Of a DNA stretch of 64,000 bases, positions 34,521-46,061 are shown one piece after another (within the stretch, counting starts at the first letter, position 1; every line of letters starts with the position of its first letter). The stretch spans positions 1,561,062 through 1,625,061 of the forward strand of contig QXEO01000170.1 in the NCBI GenBank assembly GCA_007115705.1, read 5' to 3'. Source of the DNA: Dactylis glomerata (Eukaryota > Streptophyta > Magnoliopsida > Poales > Poaceae). The translations under genes and the position numbers were made by a program. The notes beneath the pieces are model-generated. The model was not told the DNA's origin. It ran no database searches and saw only the letters and a program-made list of their open reading frames with translations.

Positions 34521-34980
34521 CACTGATGGTCGCTGTTCCCCATTCTGGTTCCTTCTCTCCCTCGCCACTGAGGCCGGCCAAGAGACTGACTAGTGCAGGA
34601 ACCAGAATGGGGAACAACGACCATCGGCCACCAGAACTAGAGCCGAGGCGTCGAGCTTATTGGGGGAAGACGAGGCAAGATGCTGACCACCCATGCTAGC
34701 CTCCGAACACCAGAGCGCCAGGAACGGGAGCAGCATCACCTCCGACCGACCGACGTAGCTCGGGTGCACCGACGGCCATGGTCTTCTTGGCATAAAGCCA
34801 CACACCACAAAGGAAACAACTAGGAGACCTAGACTACTTGCTATACAGGAAGCCCGGCCTCCCCTCTCCCAGTCACTCCGGCCGGCGAGGCTGCCAGAGG
34901 AGGGGGAGAGGGGAGCCAACCGGCTATAGGCGACTCTCAATAGGAAAGGGAGAGGAGGAGAGCGGTGGGAGAGAGAGAGC
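34521..34980. other. B-only segment with 29-bp inverted repeat
   Basis: About 460 bases are present only in copy B. Near the left end, 34525-34553 and 34597-34625 are inverted repeats of 29 bases with one mismatch, able to form a hairpin with a 43-base loop. The minus strand has a 152-codon ORF (34590-35048) with a hydrophobic stretch, but it resembles nothing I know. It is either an insertion in B or a deletion in A. Confidence 0.6.
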
Positions 34981-36505
34981 CCGCTGCCGCTGTCGACTAC
35001 CCTATCGAGCCAGCTTGTCACCATCGATGTGGTCATGTTGTCGTGCACGTGCCAGTCGAGCGCTAACCTTAGGTATCAAGATAGAGCATGCATATGCAGC
35101 AGAAGAGGACGTTGTACATGTGAATATGGAGGATGACAGTCGTACTTCAGGTTTATTTTTGCAGACGAAAGCAACATGCAGCGAGAAAAATGGGAGCTGC
35201 AGAAATCCTATACTTACGAAAGTTTTGTTACAGAATTCAATTACGAAGAGACGTGGAAGTAAACAGTTGGTGTAAATTTTCCCACCTCCCGTGATTTAAG
35301 GGGCATAATTACATCATCTATGGCCACGTAATCCCGTAACCATGATTTCGTAAAAATTTGTCCGTAAGTGTAGCGTTACTCGAGGCACTGATGGCTGCCA
35401 CGTGCCCAACGGTGATGGGCGTAGGCGCCTCATCCGCCCAAGAGAGGTTAGCAGCATGCATTGCGGGAGTAGTTAGCATGTGTGGCATCTTTGTACCAGA
35501 TATGTTCCAACGAGGATATCCCTATGGCTTCCTAGTGGTCATAATAAATTTCTTTCATTGCGCCTGTAATCTGTTTTCTCTAGTTGCATGCGGCCAGTTA
35601 GTTATGAAATAAGCACAACCAACGAGGCAATATTTTCTGTATGGATCGATCGTCACGTTCTATTTTATAGGATCACCACATTTTTATAGGGGAGAGTTAT
35701 TTAGTGCAGTGATATATTGATTGTAATTTGTTAGAAGCGTGATAACATCGGACATCACTTTCACATTAACAGTAAAGATCTATGGAACTGGTTTAATGTT
35801 GGTTTTGATCAGGTATCGTGCCTCTGAGAATAAAACATTGATCTCCTAGAGGGAAGCGCGGATAAAGAAGTGGTGGAGAAACCTAGAATCAACATCATGA
35901 GACCAACCCCTCAGATACTATGTCCAAATTAGCCATAATGTTCCGGTTGTTGTATTATCTTGACCTTAAAAGGGTAAAAAATGTAGAGTTAAGTATAGAA
36001 ATACTAGCAAACTTTAAGTCGTACATGTTCCAACAAGGTCATCCAAAACGAAAAACAAGTGTGCAGTCCCCAGGTGCTTCTTGTATGCGTATACGACAGT
36101 ACAAGACATGTCTACTCCCTAGCCTCCTGCCTCGGGAGGCTAAATTCTTTTCTGATATCATCTAGACTTGGGAACAAATGTAGTATGGTTTATAGACGAT
36201 GTATAGTAAAATCCAGCTCTTTGCAAAATTACTGATACCTCACATGCCTAAAGTCTTTGCGCTATTTCCCATGAAAAATCGAATTCCTCTGTTCTAATGG
36301 CATATGCTGGTTAGTTTCCTCGAGTGTCACTGCTGAAGATGCGCCTTATATGAGCCGAGGTTTCACCAACTATACATTCAGCATTTATGGTGAGGCTACG
36401 GAGTGAATTGAATAATATAAATGAGTTGTGGCGAACCATTGTTGTCTCGTTTCCTTTTCTCTGTATATATGAACTCAAGAGTTGCCGTTTGAAATTGTTT
36501 ATCCA
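34981..36505. other. Unassigned block of duplicate B, left of the CACTA insertion
   Basis: It aligns with 7872-9430 at over 90% by eye. Apart from the small ORF at 35391-35612 nothing is recognised. It ends with CCA, the left TSD of the CACTA element. Confidence 0.6.
35391..35612 (+). CDS. Small hydrophobic ORF, possible gene fragment
   Basis: ATG 35391 opens 73 codons: a short N-terminus (MAATCPTVMGVGASS), then two hydrophobic stretches (about residues 20-35 and 45-66, the latter GFLVVIINFFHCACNLF) that could be membrane segments. The equivalent at 8312-8530 has two indels that destroy the frame. I do not recognise the protein. It could be a real small gene, the last exon of a decayed gene, or chance. 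Confidence 0.3.
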   Translation: MAATCPTVMGVGASSAQERLAACIAGVVSMCGIFVPDMFQRGYPYGFLVVIINFFHCACNLFSLVACGQLVMK

Positions 36506-36720
36506 CACTAGTGGAAAATAGGGCATCAGTCCCGGTTGGTGTCGGGCTTCAGTCCTGGTTGCTCAACCGGGACTAACCAATTGGGACTGGAGCCCTATCT
36601 TTAGTCCCGGTTGTTGTACGAACCGGGACTAATGAGTGACCACGTGGCAGCGGCCAGGTGCTCGTGGGCGGAGGACCTTTAGTCCCGGTTTGTATTACGA
36701 ACCGGGACTAAAGTCCCTAC
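36506..36720. repeat. Left terminal inverted repeat and subterminal repeats of the CACTA
   Basis: CACTAGTGGAAAA is followed by inverted pairs of TTTAGTCCCGGTTGGT-type motifs (around 36529-36575, 36598-36632 and 36678-36712). In En/Spm the subterminal repeats are binding sites for the element's own DNA-binding protein; the same role is inferred here. Confidence 0.9.
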
Positions 36721-37194
36721 CCGTGGCAGCCTTTGCTTCCTCTTTATTTTTCTGCATTTCAATTGTTATGTTAGGATTTAGGTTTATTTGTATTTTGCTC
36801 CATTGAATTTTTTGATTCATTTCAAACAAGTTTTTGTATATACATATTCATACAATATTACAACATAATATACAAGCCGATACATATATAATATATCTTG
36901 TCCACCGAGCATATAGATACAAGTATATACAACTTGTTAACACAGATAAGATCACAACTTGTTTAATTACACACATACAACTTGTCTAATCGAAACTGAC
37001 ATGAAATTCACCCTTTGGGTTTATGACATGGTCAAGCAGAAATCCGGCTATTTCCTCTTGAATTCCTACTATGCGTTCAGTCGGTGAGAGCCGATTCTGC
37101 TTTGCTTCAAACTACGAAGAAGAAGATCAATATGAATATAAATCATTATAACAAAATTGATGGCAATAAATGAATTTTTCAGTATATTGTTCAC

Positions 37195-38210
37195 TTACTG
37201 TTTGAAAATCAATTCCTTCAGTGACCTCCGCGCGAAGGTTCTCGCAAGCGTAGTATGCACATAAATTAGTCCCCGATGGCTACCTCGCACACTTTACGAG
37301 AATAGATTTTAGTCAATGACATATCAAGATTGATATACTTAATGGTATTTGAAACTATAATTAAAGGGATGTGCGGACCTAGCTCGTACGACTTACCTCG
37401 ATCGGACGGAAAATCAGTTCCTTTTTCCATTCATCTTTTACTGTGCGTATAAACCGTTTCCAAACTCTGCCGAGCAAACAAAATGAATAGATGAGTTATA
37501 AATGAACGAAAGAGACCGATATAATGCCGTAATAATTGAAATTACCTCTCCATCATATGAATGATGCTTTGGTATTCATTAAGTTCTTTTTTCAACAAGT
37601 CAAAGATTTCAACCCTTCCATAGACAGGTTCAATTTTTAGCAAAATCCAGTGGTAACCGCGCGCAAGTTTAATTATATAAGTTAATAACTCATCAATTAC
37701 ACTTAACATCGAGTAAGGAAAATTAAATGTGTATAAGATAGTAACACTCACTTGAAGTTGTATGGAAACAGTATTCTAGTTCTGTTTTCCTGCGTAAGTA
37801 AGAACTCTAGCAAGATATCCTCCATCTCCTTGGGTTTGTCACGTATCGTCACTGCGTTAACTCGATTTGGATCAATGAATCCAACTTGGAAGTTGTTCAT
37901 TTGCTTACATTGCATAATCTTCAGTCTGCATAATAGACAGCGTAGTGAGGATAATTACATGCAAAGAACGAGCTGAGCTAGAGACTTATAGAAATAATGA
38001 ATCACATACAGAACATAGGCACTGACGAGAGATTTGTCGAGCGCGTCTTGATTGAATAGCTGAAAGAATTCATCAAACTCAATATGGACCAAGTCTTGAC
38101 CTTTCTCGCTCGCCCTTTGCGGCATGCATGTACCACTCATGCAATCTTCGCGTTCATGATGATAGAGTCCTTTCCATCCCAGGTGGGACCAGACTCTTCC
38201 CCTTTTCATA
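37195..38210 (-). pseudogene. ULP1-like (peptidase C48) protease domain at the C-terminus of CACTA ORF2
   Basis: Exon-sized pieces on the minus strand read as a ULP1-type cysteine protease: the region before it has IEFDEFFQLFNQDALDKSL (about 38060-38100), then YHWILLKIEP with the His (about 37640), a following Asp-bearing segment (VEIFDLLKKELNEYQ), RVWKRFIRTVKDEWKKEL (about 37400-37470), and SGTNLCAYYACENLR with the probable catalytic Cys (about 37225-37265). Family members cleave SUMO-type conjugates. Grass CACTA elements are known to carry such domains. Exon borders were not resolved, and decay is likely. Confidence 0.7.
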
Positions 38211-39167
38211 TTGTCGTGCTATAGGCGCCTTTGGGATATCTTCATACATCAATTGAGAAAGAGTCAAACTAGCCTCAGCAGCAAAGTCGTAGTGACTGGG
38301 TTGAGCAACACTCCCACCAGCATCACTAGCAAAGACCTTTAGCGGGGAGATCGATTTTTTTGCCTGTGCTCCGAGCTGGGCAACGTCTCTTTTCCCTCTT
38401 GCAGTTGCACTTGTCTTCTTAGCTTCTTCTTTCGCATCTACCTGCTTATCCAAACAGCGCTTGTAGTCATCTGGCTTATTCAATTTATATTGCGAAGGTT
38501 GGGTAAGCATATCAAATGCCCACTCCTTCTGTTTCGTAGTATATACCCGCTTTGGGGTAGGGGTCGGGCGTAGCGCTGCGAGCTTACTTTTCACTTTGGC
38601 TCTGTCCTCCGCCTCAATTTCCTCCGCGGTCTTCTCGACAGGAGGTGGCACCGCCTTGGCTTTCTCGGCCCTATGTTTCTTCGGAGAGGCATTACTACTG
38701 GACATAGCAGCGGACTTGCCATAACTCTGGGACTTGCGAGTGGGCGGAGGCGGCTGACACTGAGGCAGAGATCGATGTGGACTGGGGCTCTAGTAGTTGT
38801 CCCTATCATCGTCGAGGGGTGGTGAATTGCGAGGACTCAGAGGAGGGGGAGGCCGCCTTGGTGCCGAGCCTGGAAACACGATGTGTTTCTTATCCTAAAG
38901 AATGACACCACCCAATACTTCTCCAAGTGTTGTCTCCTCTTCAGGTCCAGCGACGTCAAGCTCGAGGGACTCATACCCCGGCACAATTGCATCCACCCCG
39001 ACACGAGCAAAGCCAGCTCGAATCTCACGGCCATGCCAGGTTTGTCCAGGTCCAGAAGGTAACGCATAGCCGATCGCCACCTTCATCGTGATGTTCTTCA
39101 TGGACTGATGCATCTCACAGCTTGTCTTGCCGCTGATATCATCCACGGGGTAGCGATCCATCGGTGC
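38154..39167 (-). pseudogene. CACTA ORF2, part 3' of the nested Gypsy element
   Basis: In minus-strand order it has MDRYPVDDISGKTSCEMHQ, an IKxAxGxALP-like segment, LELDVAGPEEETTLGEV and IVFPGSAPRRPPPP, a Pro/Ser-rich linker, and a Lys/Glu-rich segment (38154-38705). This order is that of the second protein of grass CACTA elements. A frameshift separates 38895-39161 from 38154-38705. Its first half is at 48215-49671 across the Gypsy element. It is the likely DNA-binding partner of the transposase, by analogy. Confidence 0.7.
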
Positions 39168-39172
39168 CTCAC

Positions 39173-39507
39173 TAACAAGGGTATAGATAATAGAGCCCGT
39201 CAGTTTAGTACCCCTGAGGCCCGTTAAGGTAGGCCCAATTGTAACGCTAGTCGAAATACGAGTTCATGTCGTATGTCGATATTGTAATCTGTATTGGATC
39301 CCTCCCGATCCTTGAGAACTGGCCACCTATATATAGGGGCCAGGAGAGGACGGTGTGGGACAGATTAAGAGTAAGCAAAAGTTCACCCTACGTTTACTTT
39401 CGATACACCCCTTGTTTGACTGACTTTACCTTCGAGTTCATCCGACGCCCTACTCCCCCGATCCTAAGTCCTTCATCTAGGACATTTGTCGAGATTAACC
39501 CTCGTCA
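39173..39507 (+). repeat. 5' LTR of the Tat-like Gypsy element (335 bp)
   Basis: It starts TAACAAGG (the 3' copy has TGACAAGG, so the TG end is mutated) and ends CCCTCGTCA. CCTATATATAGGGG near 39328-39341 is a strong TATA region. Confidence 0.95.
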
Positions 39508-39528
39508 ATTAGCGCTGACTGTGGGGAC
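39508..39528 (+). other. Primer binding site region of the Tat-like element
   Basis: ATTAGCGCTGACTGTGGGGA follows the LTR directly. It resembles ATTGGCGCCGACCGTGGGGA of the 16206-19581 element, with changes that look like decay. The tRNA was not identified. Confidence 0.7.
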
Positions 39529-39544
39529 TCTGGGCATTAGAATC

Positions 39545-41368
39545 ATGAATTCGACGGCTTTTTCGCTTTTAGCCAATAGCAATCCAGAAGTCGACGAAAG
39601 TCAAGAGATGGAGCTGACGATCGGAAGTTTAACCTTCTACATCGGACCTTCGAGTTCAGCTCGCCTTTCGGATCCGGTGAGATCGGGTCCATCGGCAAGC
39701 AAAGCCGAGAGAATCACAATGTCTGGATCATCCGTGGGCTCTTCCAGCGAGGTAAACTCGCCGGTCAGTCTCACAGCAACAGAAAACATGCAAAAGGGAT
39801 TCGAGGAATTCGACGAAACTCGGGGAAAGCCCGACATAGAAACAACATTGGTTAAGCCACACGATAGTCCAAGGGATTTCGCCACCAGAAGCAGTGGTGT
39901 CTCCAGAAGCGTACACCAGTTATGCGTCATTATCACTGAAGCAGCAGAAGAGAATAATCACAAAGGCAACAAAGAGGTCGACATGCAAGTCGACAAACCA
40001 AGGAGTAACAACAAAAAGGAAAAGGAGAAAATACACGTCTCAACCGGAGAGTGGAGAATCATCATGTCAGCCAGCAATCATGGCACGGAAGTACCCGCAG
40101 ATTCAAGGAGAGAAGTTCTGATGGGATATCAATACGCGCTGCACCAGCGCAGAAAGAAGTTAAGGGAGGAAAAAGACATGTTTATGAGAAGCCGAGATAA
40201 CAACAGCACATCAAGTGGAGGATATTGGGATGAGTACAGCGATGCATCAGAGTCCAGCATGGAAAGGCACAGAGATCCGAAGCACAGCAGGAGGACAACA
40301 GCACGGACAAGAGAAGAAAGCTATACGAAAAATCTAAGCGCGCATCCATCAAATGAGGAAGAGGACTTTGTGCAAGAAACACCAGAAGCAGCACTAGTAG
40401 CAGCACAGGCATACCTACTAACCACGCAACCAAAGCCTGGAGACCCGCGGGAGCACATGCATCAAGCCGCAATACGAAGCCTCGGGTTGATAGAAGACAA
40501 GCTAATGGGAAATCTTCCAGAGAAAAAGGTGACACACCAAAAAGAAAGGCGAAAGGAAAAGTTCAAGCGCCAATCCTCGCGAAACAAAACCAGCGAGTCA
40601 TCAGATGATGAAAAGCGCCAAAAACAGAAGGAGGACGCAAGGAAAATAATAGCACAAGCACGAGTAAACAACTCACGCTATGCGTGGAGAAAAGAAAATT
40701 ACGAAGACGATGATAAAGAGATGGGCGCATTATGCTTTACCCACAGGGTTCGCAAACCACGGATACCCAAAGGATTCAAGTTGCCGCACGATCAACAAAA
40801 TTATGATGGGTCGCAAGAACCCACCTTATGGTTATCAGACTACCTGCAAGCAGTACAAATACTCGGAGGAACAAGAGCAACGGCCATGCAAAGTTTGCAG
40901 TTATACCTCACCGGCACAGCACGGTCCTGGTTGAACAGCTTACCCAACGATTCCATCGGGAGTTGGGGAGAACTAGAGAGCCAATTCGTAAGAAATTTTC
41001 GCTCAACGTATAAGCGCCCAGTGTCTCTAGAAGAAATCAAGTCGTGCATGCAGAAGAAAGATGAAACCCTACGCTCTTATATACAACGCTGGAGTGTAAT
41101 CAAAAATTCAGCAGAAGACGTCTCCGACGAGAGATCAATAGATGCTTTTTCGGCCAGCCTTCGTCGTTCAGACCTCGTGGAAGAGATAGGGAGAACAAAG
41201 CCCAGGACAGTGTCTGAAATAATGGAAGTAGCTAACAGATTCGCCGACGGAGAGGATGCGTATAACAACAAAAGGGGACGTTCACCAAAAGTCGACAGAG
41301 CAAGCAGGCAAAGGCAAAGATACCGCAACGGAGATAGCCACGCAAGGCGAAATCAGATAGCCGCATGA
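39545..41368 (+). pseudogene. Gypsy gag
   Basis: ATG 39545 (MNSTAFSLLANSNPEVDES) is the first good start after the primer site; the open frame extends upstream into the LTR but that part is leader. The long N-terminal region is charged and low-complexity. The Retrotrans_gag capsid domain lies at about 40725-41250, with QEPTLWLSDYLQAVQILGG, AMQSLQLYLTGTARSWL, LESQFVRNF and LRSYIQRW. An Arg-rich tail ends at TGA 41366-41368; the frame stays open in phase beyond it, so this stop probably replaced CGA in a longer gag-pol frame. Confidence 0.88.
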
Positions 41369-42472
41369 TACGAAAGAAGGGACGAGGAAGGCTATGAAAA
41401 CAGGGAGTTCCAGAAAAGAGGAAATCATGAAGCAGAAAAACCAAAGTACTCTGGCCCGTCGGCGGAGGACATGCTCTACGGACCTTGTCGGATCCACTAC
41501 GCATACCTAAATGGGAAAAGAGTTTCTAACCACCAGATGAAGGATTGCAGAACCTTCTTGCGGCTACAAAGTGCCATGGACTCGAACCAAGGAATACGGC
41601 AAGGAAAGAAAAGTATGAGTCAGGGATATCAATTACAGCGACTAGCGAAACATCTGGAGTCGAAAGTATATATATCTGCAATGATCCAACCGGTGCCAAA
41701 ATCCAAGAAAGAGCGCAAGAGCATATCCAAACAAGTAAACCTAGCCATATCATCACCACCAGCCACTACAGAGTACCTACAGTGGTCCGATCAACCAGTT
41801 AGGTTCAGCAGAGCATACCACCCGAGGAAAGTGCCCAGGCTGGGGCACTCACCGATGGTACTAAAGGTGCAAATAGGGGGATACGATATCGAGCGAGTAT
41901 TCATGGACGCAGGAAGTGGCATAAATCTAATATACACAAGAACTCTGAAGGCAATGTGCATCTCATTGGAAAGTCTAAAGCCAACAGATTGTTCTTTCCA
42001 CGGAATAGTACCAGGAGGCGCAAATTACCCTCTCGAAAAAATAGAACTCGATGTTTGCTTCGGCAATATCAACAATTATCGCAGAGAGAAGCTGGAGTTT
42101 GAAGTCATGGATTGGCCTTCACAGTATCATGCAATCCTGGGGCGCCCAGTATTTGCAAAGTTCATGGCAGTACCTCACTACGCATATCTCACGCTCAAAA
42201 TCCTAGGACCCAAAGGAACAATCACGGTACAAGGCAGCTTTGAAGTATCCAACACTTGTGATAAAGAATTCAACAGGTTAGCACAAACTTTCGGCATGAC
42301 AGCAGAGTACGCAAGAGTGAAAGGCGAAACTGAGCACAACGTGCTACCCGACGTCGGACGATCCCTGCCAGGTCAGGCTTTCGATGCAACTCAAGACTCA
42401 AAGAAAATACAGGTCCACCCCACGGACCCAAACAAAACCACCTCCATAGAAGTAAACTTGGATCCCGCATAG
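41369..42472 (+). pseudogene. Gypsy protease region
   Basis: The same frame continues with YSGPSAEDMLYGPCRIH and NHQMKDCRTFLRLQ, then the aspartic protease: VLKVQIGGYDIERVFMDAG with active-site segment FMDAGSGINLIY (about 41900-41940), later the flap-like and hydrophobic segments (YHAILGRPVFAKFMAVPHYAYL). It ends at TAG 42470-42472, again in phase with the reverse transcriptase. The protease would cut the Gag-Pol polyprotein. Confidence 0.85.
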
Positions 42473-43375
42473 GAAAGCGCACATGTCGAGTTCCTCCGTG
42501 ACCGCTGGGAAATCTTCGCCTGGTGTCCTTCAGACATGCCAGGGGTTCCCAGGGAACTCGTCGAGCACGCACTAAACGTGGATCCTAAAGCAAAGCCAGT
42601 CAAGCAACCACTGTGACGATTTGACGAACCCAAAAGGAAAGCAATAGCATCCGAGCTACACAGGCTAGAAAACGCCGGATTCATCCGAGAAATCAAGTCA
42701 TCAACCTGGGTATCTAACCCAGTCATTGTACCTAAGAAAAACATAGACGTACAAAGAGTGTGCATCGACTACACATCTCTCAACAAGCACTGTCCAAAGG
42801 ATCCCTTCCCTCTACCTCGCATTGATCAAATAATAGATTCAACAGCGGGGTGCGCAAGGCTTTCCTTCCTGGATGCATATTCTGGTTATAACCAGATCAA
42901 ACTGAAGAAAGAAGACGAGGAAAAGACAGCTTTCATCACACCATATGGCGTGTTCTGTTATCAAGTCATGCCCTTCGGCTTAAAAAACGCAGGAGCAACC
43001 TATCAGCGGATGATGCAAAACTGCCTCGGAAGCCAAATAGGACACAACATCCAAGTCTACATCGACGACGTGGTCATCACCACAAGAAAAGAAGAGTCCC
43101 TGATCAGTGACTTGGCAGAAACTTTCGACAATCTAAACAGGTACAAGCTTAAGCTCAACCCGACAAAATGTTCTTTCGGCGTATCAGCAGGAGAACTCCT
43201 GGGGTTCCTGGTATCGGCAAGAGGAATAGAGGCAAACCCAGAGAAGATTTAAGCAATCCTAACAATGGGGAAACCAACGAAACTGCACGATGTACAGAAG
43301 TTCGCAGGACGCGTCGCGGCACTAAGTCGATTTGTTGCTCGATTGGGAGAAAAACACTCCCTTTCTATGCACTAA
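42473..43375 (+). pseudogene. Gypsy reverse transcriptase
   Basis: The frame continues with FAWCPSDMPGVPRELVEH, a TGA at 42614-42616, then the RT core: WVSNPVIVPKKN, VCIDYTSLNKHCPKDPFPLP, LSFLDAYSGYNQI, TPYGVFCYQVMPFGLKNAGA and the active site VYIDDVVITT (about 43052-43080), followed by LNPTKCSFGVSAGELLGFLV. TAA at 43250-43252 and a frameshift near 43350 interrupt the connection to RNase H. The catalytic YIDD is intact. Confidence 0.92.
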
Positions 43376-44310
43376 TGAAAAAGTCAGATGACAAATTCGA
43401 ATGGACAGAAGAGGCAGACGTAGCTTTCGCGCAGTTGAAAAAAGTACTCTCCATGCCACCAATGTTGGTCGCACCAAACGAGAAAGAGCCACTACTGATG
43501 TACATCGCAGCAACACATCAAGTGGTGAGTACAGTATTGGTAGTCGAAAGAAGTGAAGAGGGAAAATCTCACGGTGTCCAGAGGCCAGTATATTTCGTCA
43601 GCAAAGTACTATCTCCAACAAAACAGAGGTACCCGCACTACCAAAAGCTCACATAAAGTGTAGTCACAACAGCACGAAAACTACGGCAATATTTCACGGT
43701 GCACCCAATTATAGTGGTTAATTCAGCAACAGGACGTGTCTCCTTATGGGGTATCGAATTATCACCCCTGGACATCACGTATGAAAAGCGAAAGGCGATC
43801 AAATCACAAGTTTTGCCAGACTTCACAGCAGAGTGGCTAGAGTTACAAAACACAGGACCACCGGACCTATCAAGAGTATGGACAATGTACTTCGACGGAT
43901 CAAAAAGAGTCCAAGGCGCAGGAGCAGGAGTGGTCCTGATATCACCACAAGGCGACAAGTTGAAGTATGTGTTAAGGATGAATTTTCCTCAAGCTTCTAA
44001 TAATGAAGCCGAATACAAGGCTCTGCTCCATGGAATGAAAATGGCCAAAGCATGCGGAGCAACTCGGCTGAAAATATTTGGAGACTCGAATCTCGCCGTC
44101 CAACAAGTGATGAACAAGTGTGATGCCATAAGCGACAATATGACAGCATACAGAAATTTATACTATTATCTAGAGGGAACATTCGATGGATGCGAAGTTT
44201 CGCACATCAGCAGGGCCAGTAACGAGGAAGCCGACAATCTAGCAAATATCGGGTCCCAGTGCTTACCCATACCGCAAGGAGTTTTTTGGGAAGAAAGCAT
44301 AGAAAGATCA
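43376..44310 (+). pseudogene. Gypsy RNase H plus archaeal-type second RNase H
   Basis: In the shifted frame come the RT-linked RNase H remnant (KSDDKFEWTEEADVAFAQLK, LLMYIAATHQVVSTVLV, RPVYFVSKVL) and, after TAA 43654-43656, TARKLRQYFTVHPI. Next is a second, archaeal-like RNase H with the four acidic sites visible: MYFDGSKRVQGAGAG, SNNEAEYKALLHGM, IFGDSNLAVQQV and SNEEADNLANIG. Two RNase H modules mark the Tat lineage of plant Gypsy elements. Confidence 0.88.
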
Positions 44311-45600
44311 ATAAAGAACAACAAAACTTCGACTACAGAGGAACAAGGCCAGCACCAAGTAATAGGCTCGGGGGTTGGAAAAGCAAGCACAGCAGAACCA
44401 GAAGAAGTCATGATGATCAAAGAAACCTGGATGCAGCCATATTTGGCATACATGCTAAACAAAGAACTACCCGAAGACACAGTGGAAGCAAAAAGGATAA
44501 TACGACGATCCAAGGCTTTCGTCGTATTACAAGGACAATTTTACAAGAAAAGTATAAAAGGCGTCTTGCAACGATGCGTCACTCCTCAAGAAGGGCAAGA
44601 AATTTTAAAGGACATCCACGCAGGAGTATGCGGACATCATGCTAGCAGCAGAGCCATTGCAGCTAAAGCCTTTCGTGCAGGGTTTTACTGGCTAACATCC
44701 ATTGAAGACGCGAAAGATATAGTGAGGAAGTGCGAGGCTTGTCAACATTTCGCATCTCGACCACACGCACCAGCAGCATAGTTGCAACCAATACCACTAT
44801 CCTGGCCCTTCACACAATGGGGTCTCGACATGGTAGGAAAATTGCACATATCTTGGCCAAGAGGGCATTTTTACATGCTGGTGGCAGTAGACAAATTCAC
44901 CAAGTGGGTAGAGGCAGCCCATGTGACAACCCAAGATTCTACAGCCGCAATCAACTTTATCAAGTCCATAGATTTTCGCTTTGGAGTACCACACAGCATC
45001 ATCACAGATAATGGGACAAACTTCACATCAAAGGAGTTCAAGAATTACTGTGAAAGTATGGGAATTAAATTGAAATTTGCATCTGTAGCGCATCCAAAGA
45101 CAAATGGACAAGTCAAGAACGCCAATGGCTTAATATGCAATGGGAAAAAGAAAAGGCTATTAGCACCCCTCGAGAAGGCCAAACACGCTTGGGTAGATGA
45201 GCTACCCACCGTACTCTGGAGTCTCCGAACTATACCTAACATAGCTACTCAAGAAACGCCCTTGTTTCTGGTCCACAGCGCAGAAGCCGTGCTTTCAATC
45301 GAGATCACCCATGAAGCTCCAAGAATCGCGGCGTATGATGAGACAACTTCCATAGAAGCGCTTCAGGACGATGTCGATGCACTCGACGAAGCAAGAGATG
45401 TCGCACTCGCTAGAGCCACACAATATCAGCAAAATCTACGAAACTACCACAGTTTTTCGAGTTCGCACACGATCTTTCGTGGTGGGAGATCTAGTCTTAC
45501 GACTCAAGCAGGACGATCATGGAAAATTGGAGTCCCCATGGGTGGGACCTTACATCGTGAAATAAGTAATACCAGGAGGAGCTTATCGACTACAAGATAA
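44311..45600 (+). pseudogene. Gypsy integrase with catalytic Glu replaced by Lys
   Basis: The zinc-binding HHCC region (HAGVCGHHASS ... CEACQHFASR) ends at TAG 44779-44781. The core has WGLDMVGKL (first Asp), SIITDNGTNFTS (second Asp) and HPKTNGQVKNANG, where the family has Glu after GQV; here it is Lys (45110-45112). The C-terminal SH3-like part with SFVVGDLVLRL and WVGPYIVK lies in another frame (45371-45565), so a frameshift occurs near 45460. Integrase would join element DNA to the genome; this copy cannot. Confidence 0.9.
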
Positions 45601-46061
45601 GAAAACGGGGAAAGGCGAGAGCAACCCGTGGAATGCAGAGCAACTACGGCGGTTCTACGCATAGACGACATAAGGCGACAAAGAATTTTCGAGTTATGAC
45701 CCGCTGAACCCAGAACATGAGGCCACAGGTCGGGTTATTTGGGTCAACTCGACAAACATGTATAAGTATTTTACTTTCCACTCGGGGGCTTAGACCTTCG
45801 AGTCGTACGAAATAAAATAAACAAGTTATTGAGATTTGTTATTATTTGGCATATACTGCTAGGTTGTTCGCAACCCGATATTCAGCAAAAATATGCATGG
45901 TTCAAAGGAACCCGATACAACATTAAGTGAATACCTCGGAATGATGATCCGTTCCCATGGTCTATTAATAAAGCAGGAGAAAAATATAATCCAACACGAT
46001 TACTTATTACAGATAACACGAGAAAGGACAACTAGGAAAAGAGATTACATGAAGGGAGAAT
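45601..46061 (+). other. Non-coding spacer after integrase
   Basis: No coding evidence. It would be the 3' untranslated region of the antisense gene as well as of pol. CTCGGGGGCTTAGACC at 45782 is a purine-tract-like sequence. Confidence 0.5.

Noticed and set aside
34590..35048. 152-codon minus-strand ORF in the B-specific segment
   Set aside because: Not in copy A, no recognised domain, and partly overlapping the duplicated block in a non-conserved frame. Kept only as part of the segment description.
39266..39544. N-terminal extension of the Gypsy gag ORF into the LTR
   Set aside because: Open by chance through the LTR and primer site; a retroelement transcript would start in the LTR near the TATA box, so ATG 39545 is preferred. 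The same LTR extension appears in the 3' LTR (47968-48255) with no gag behind it.
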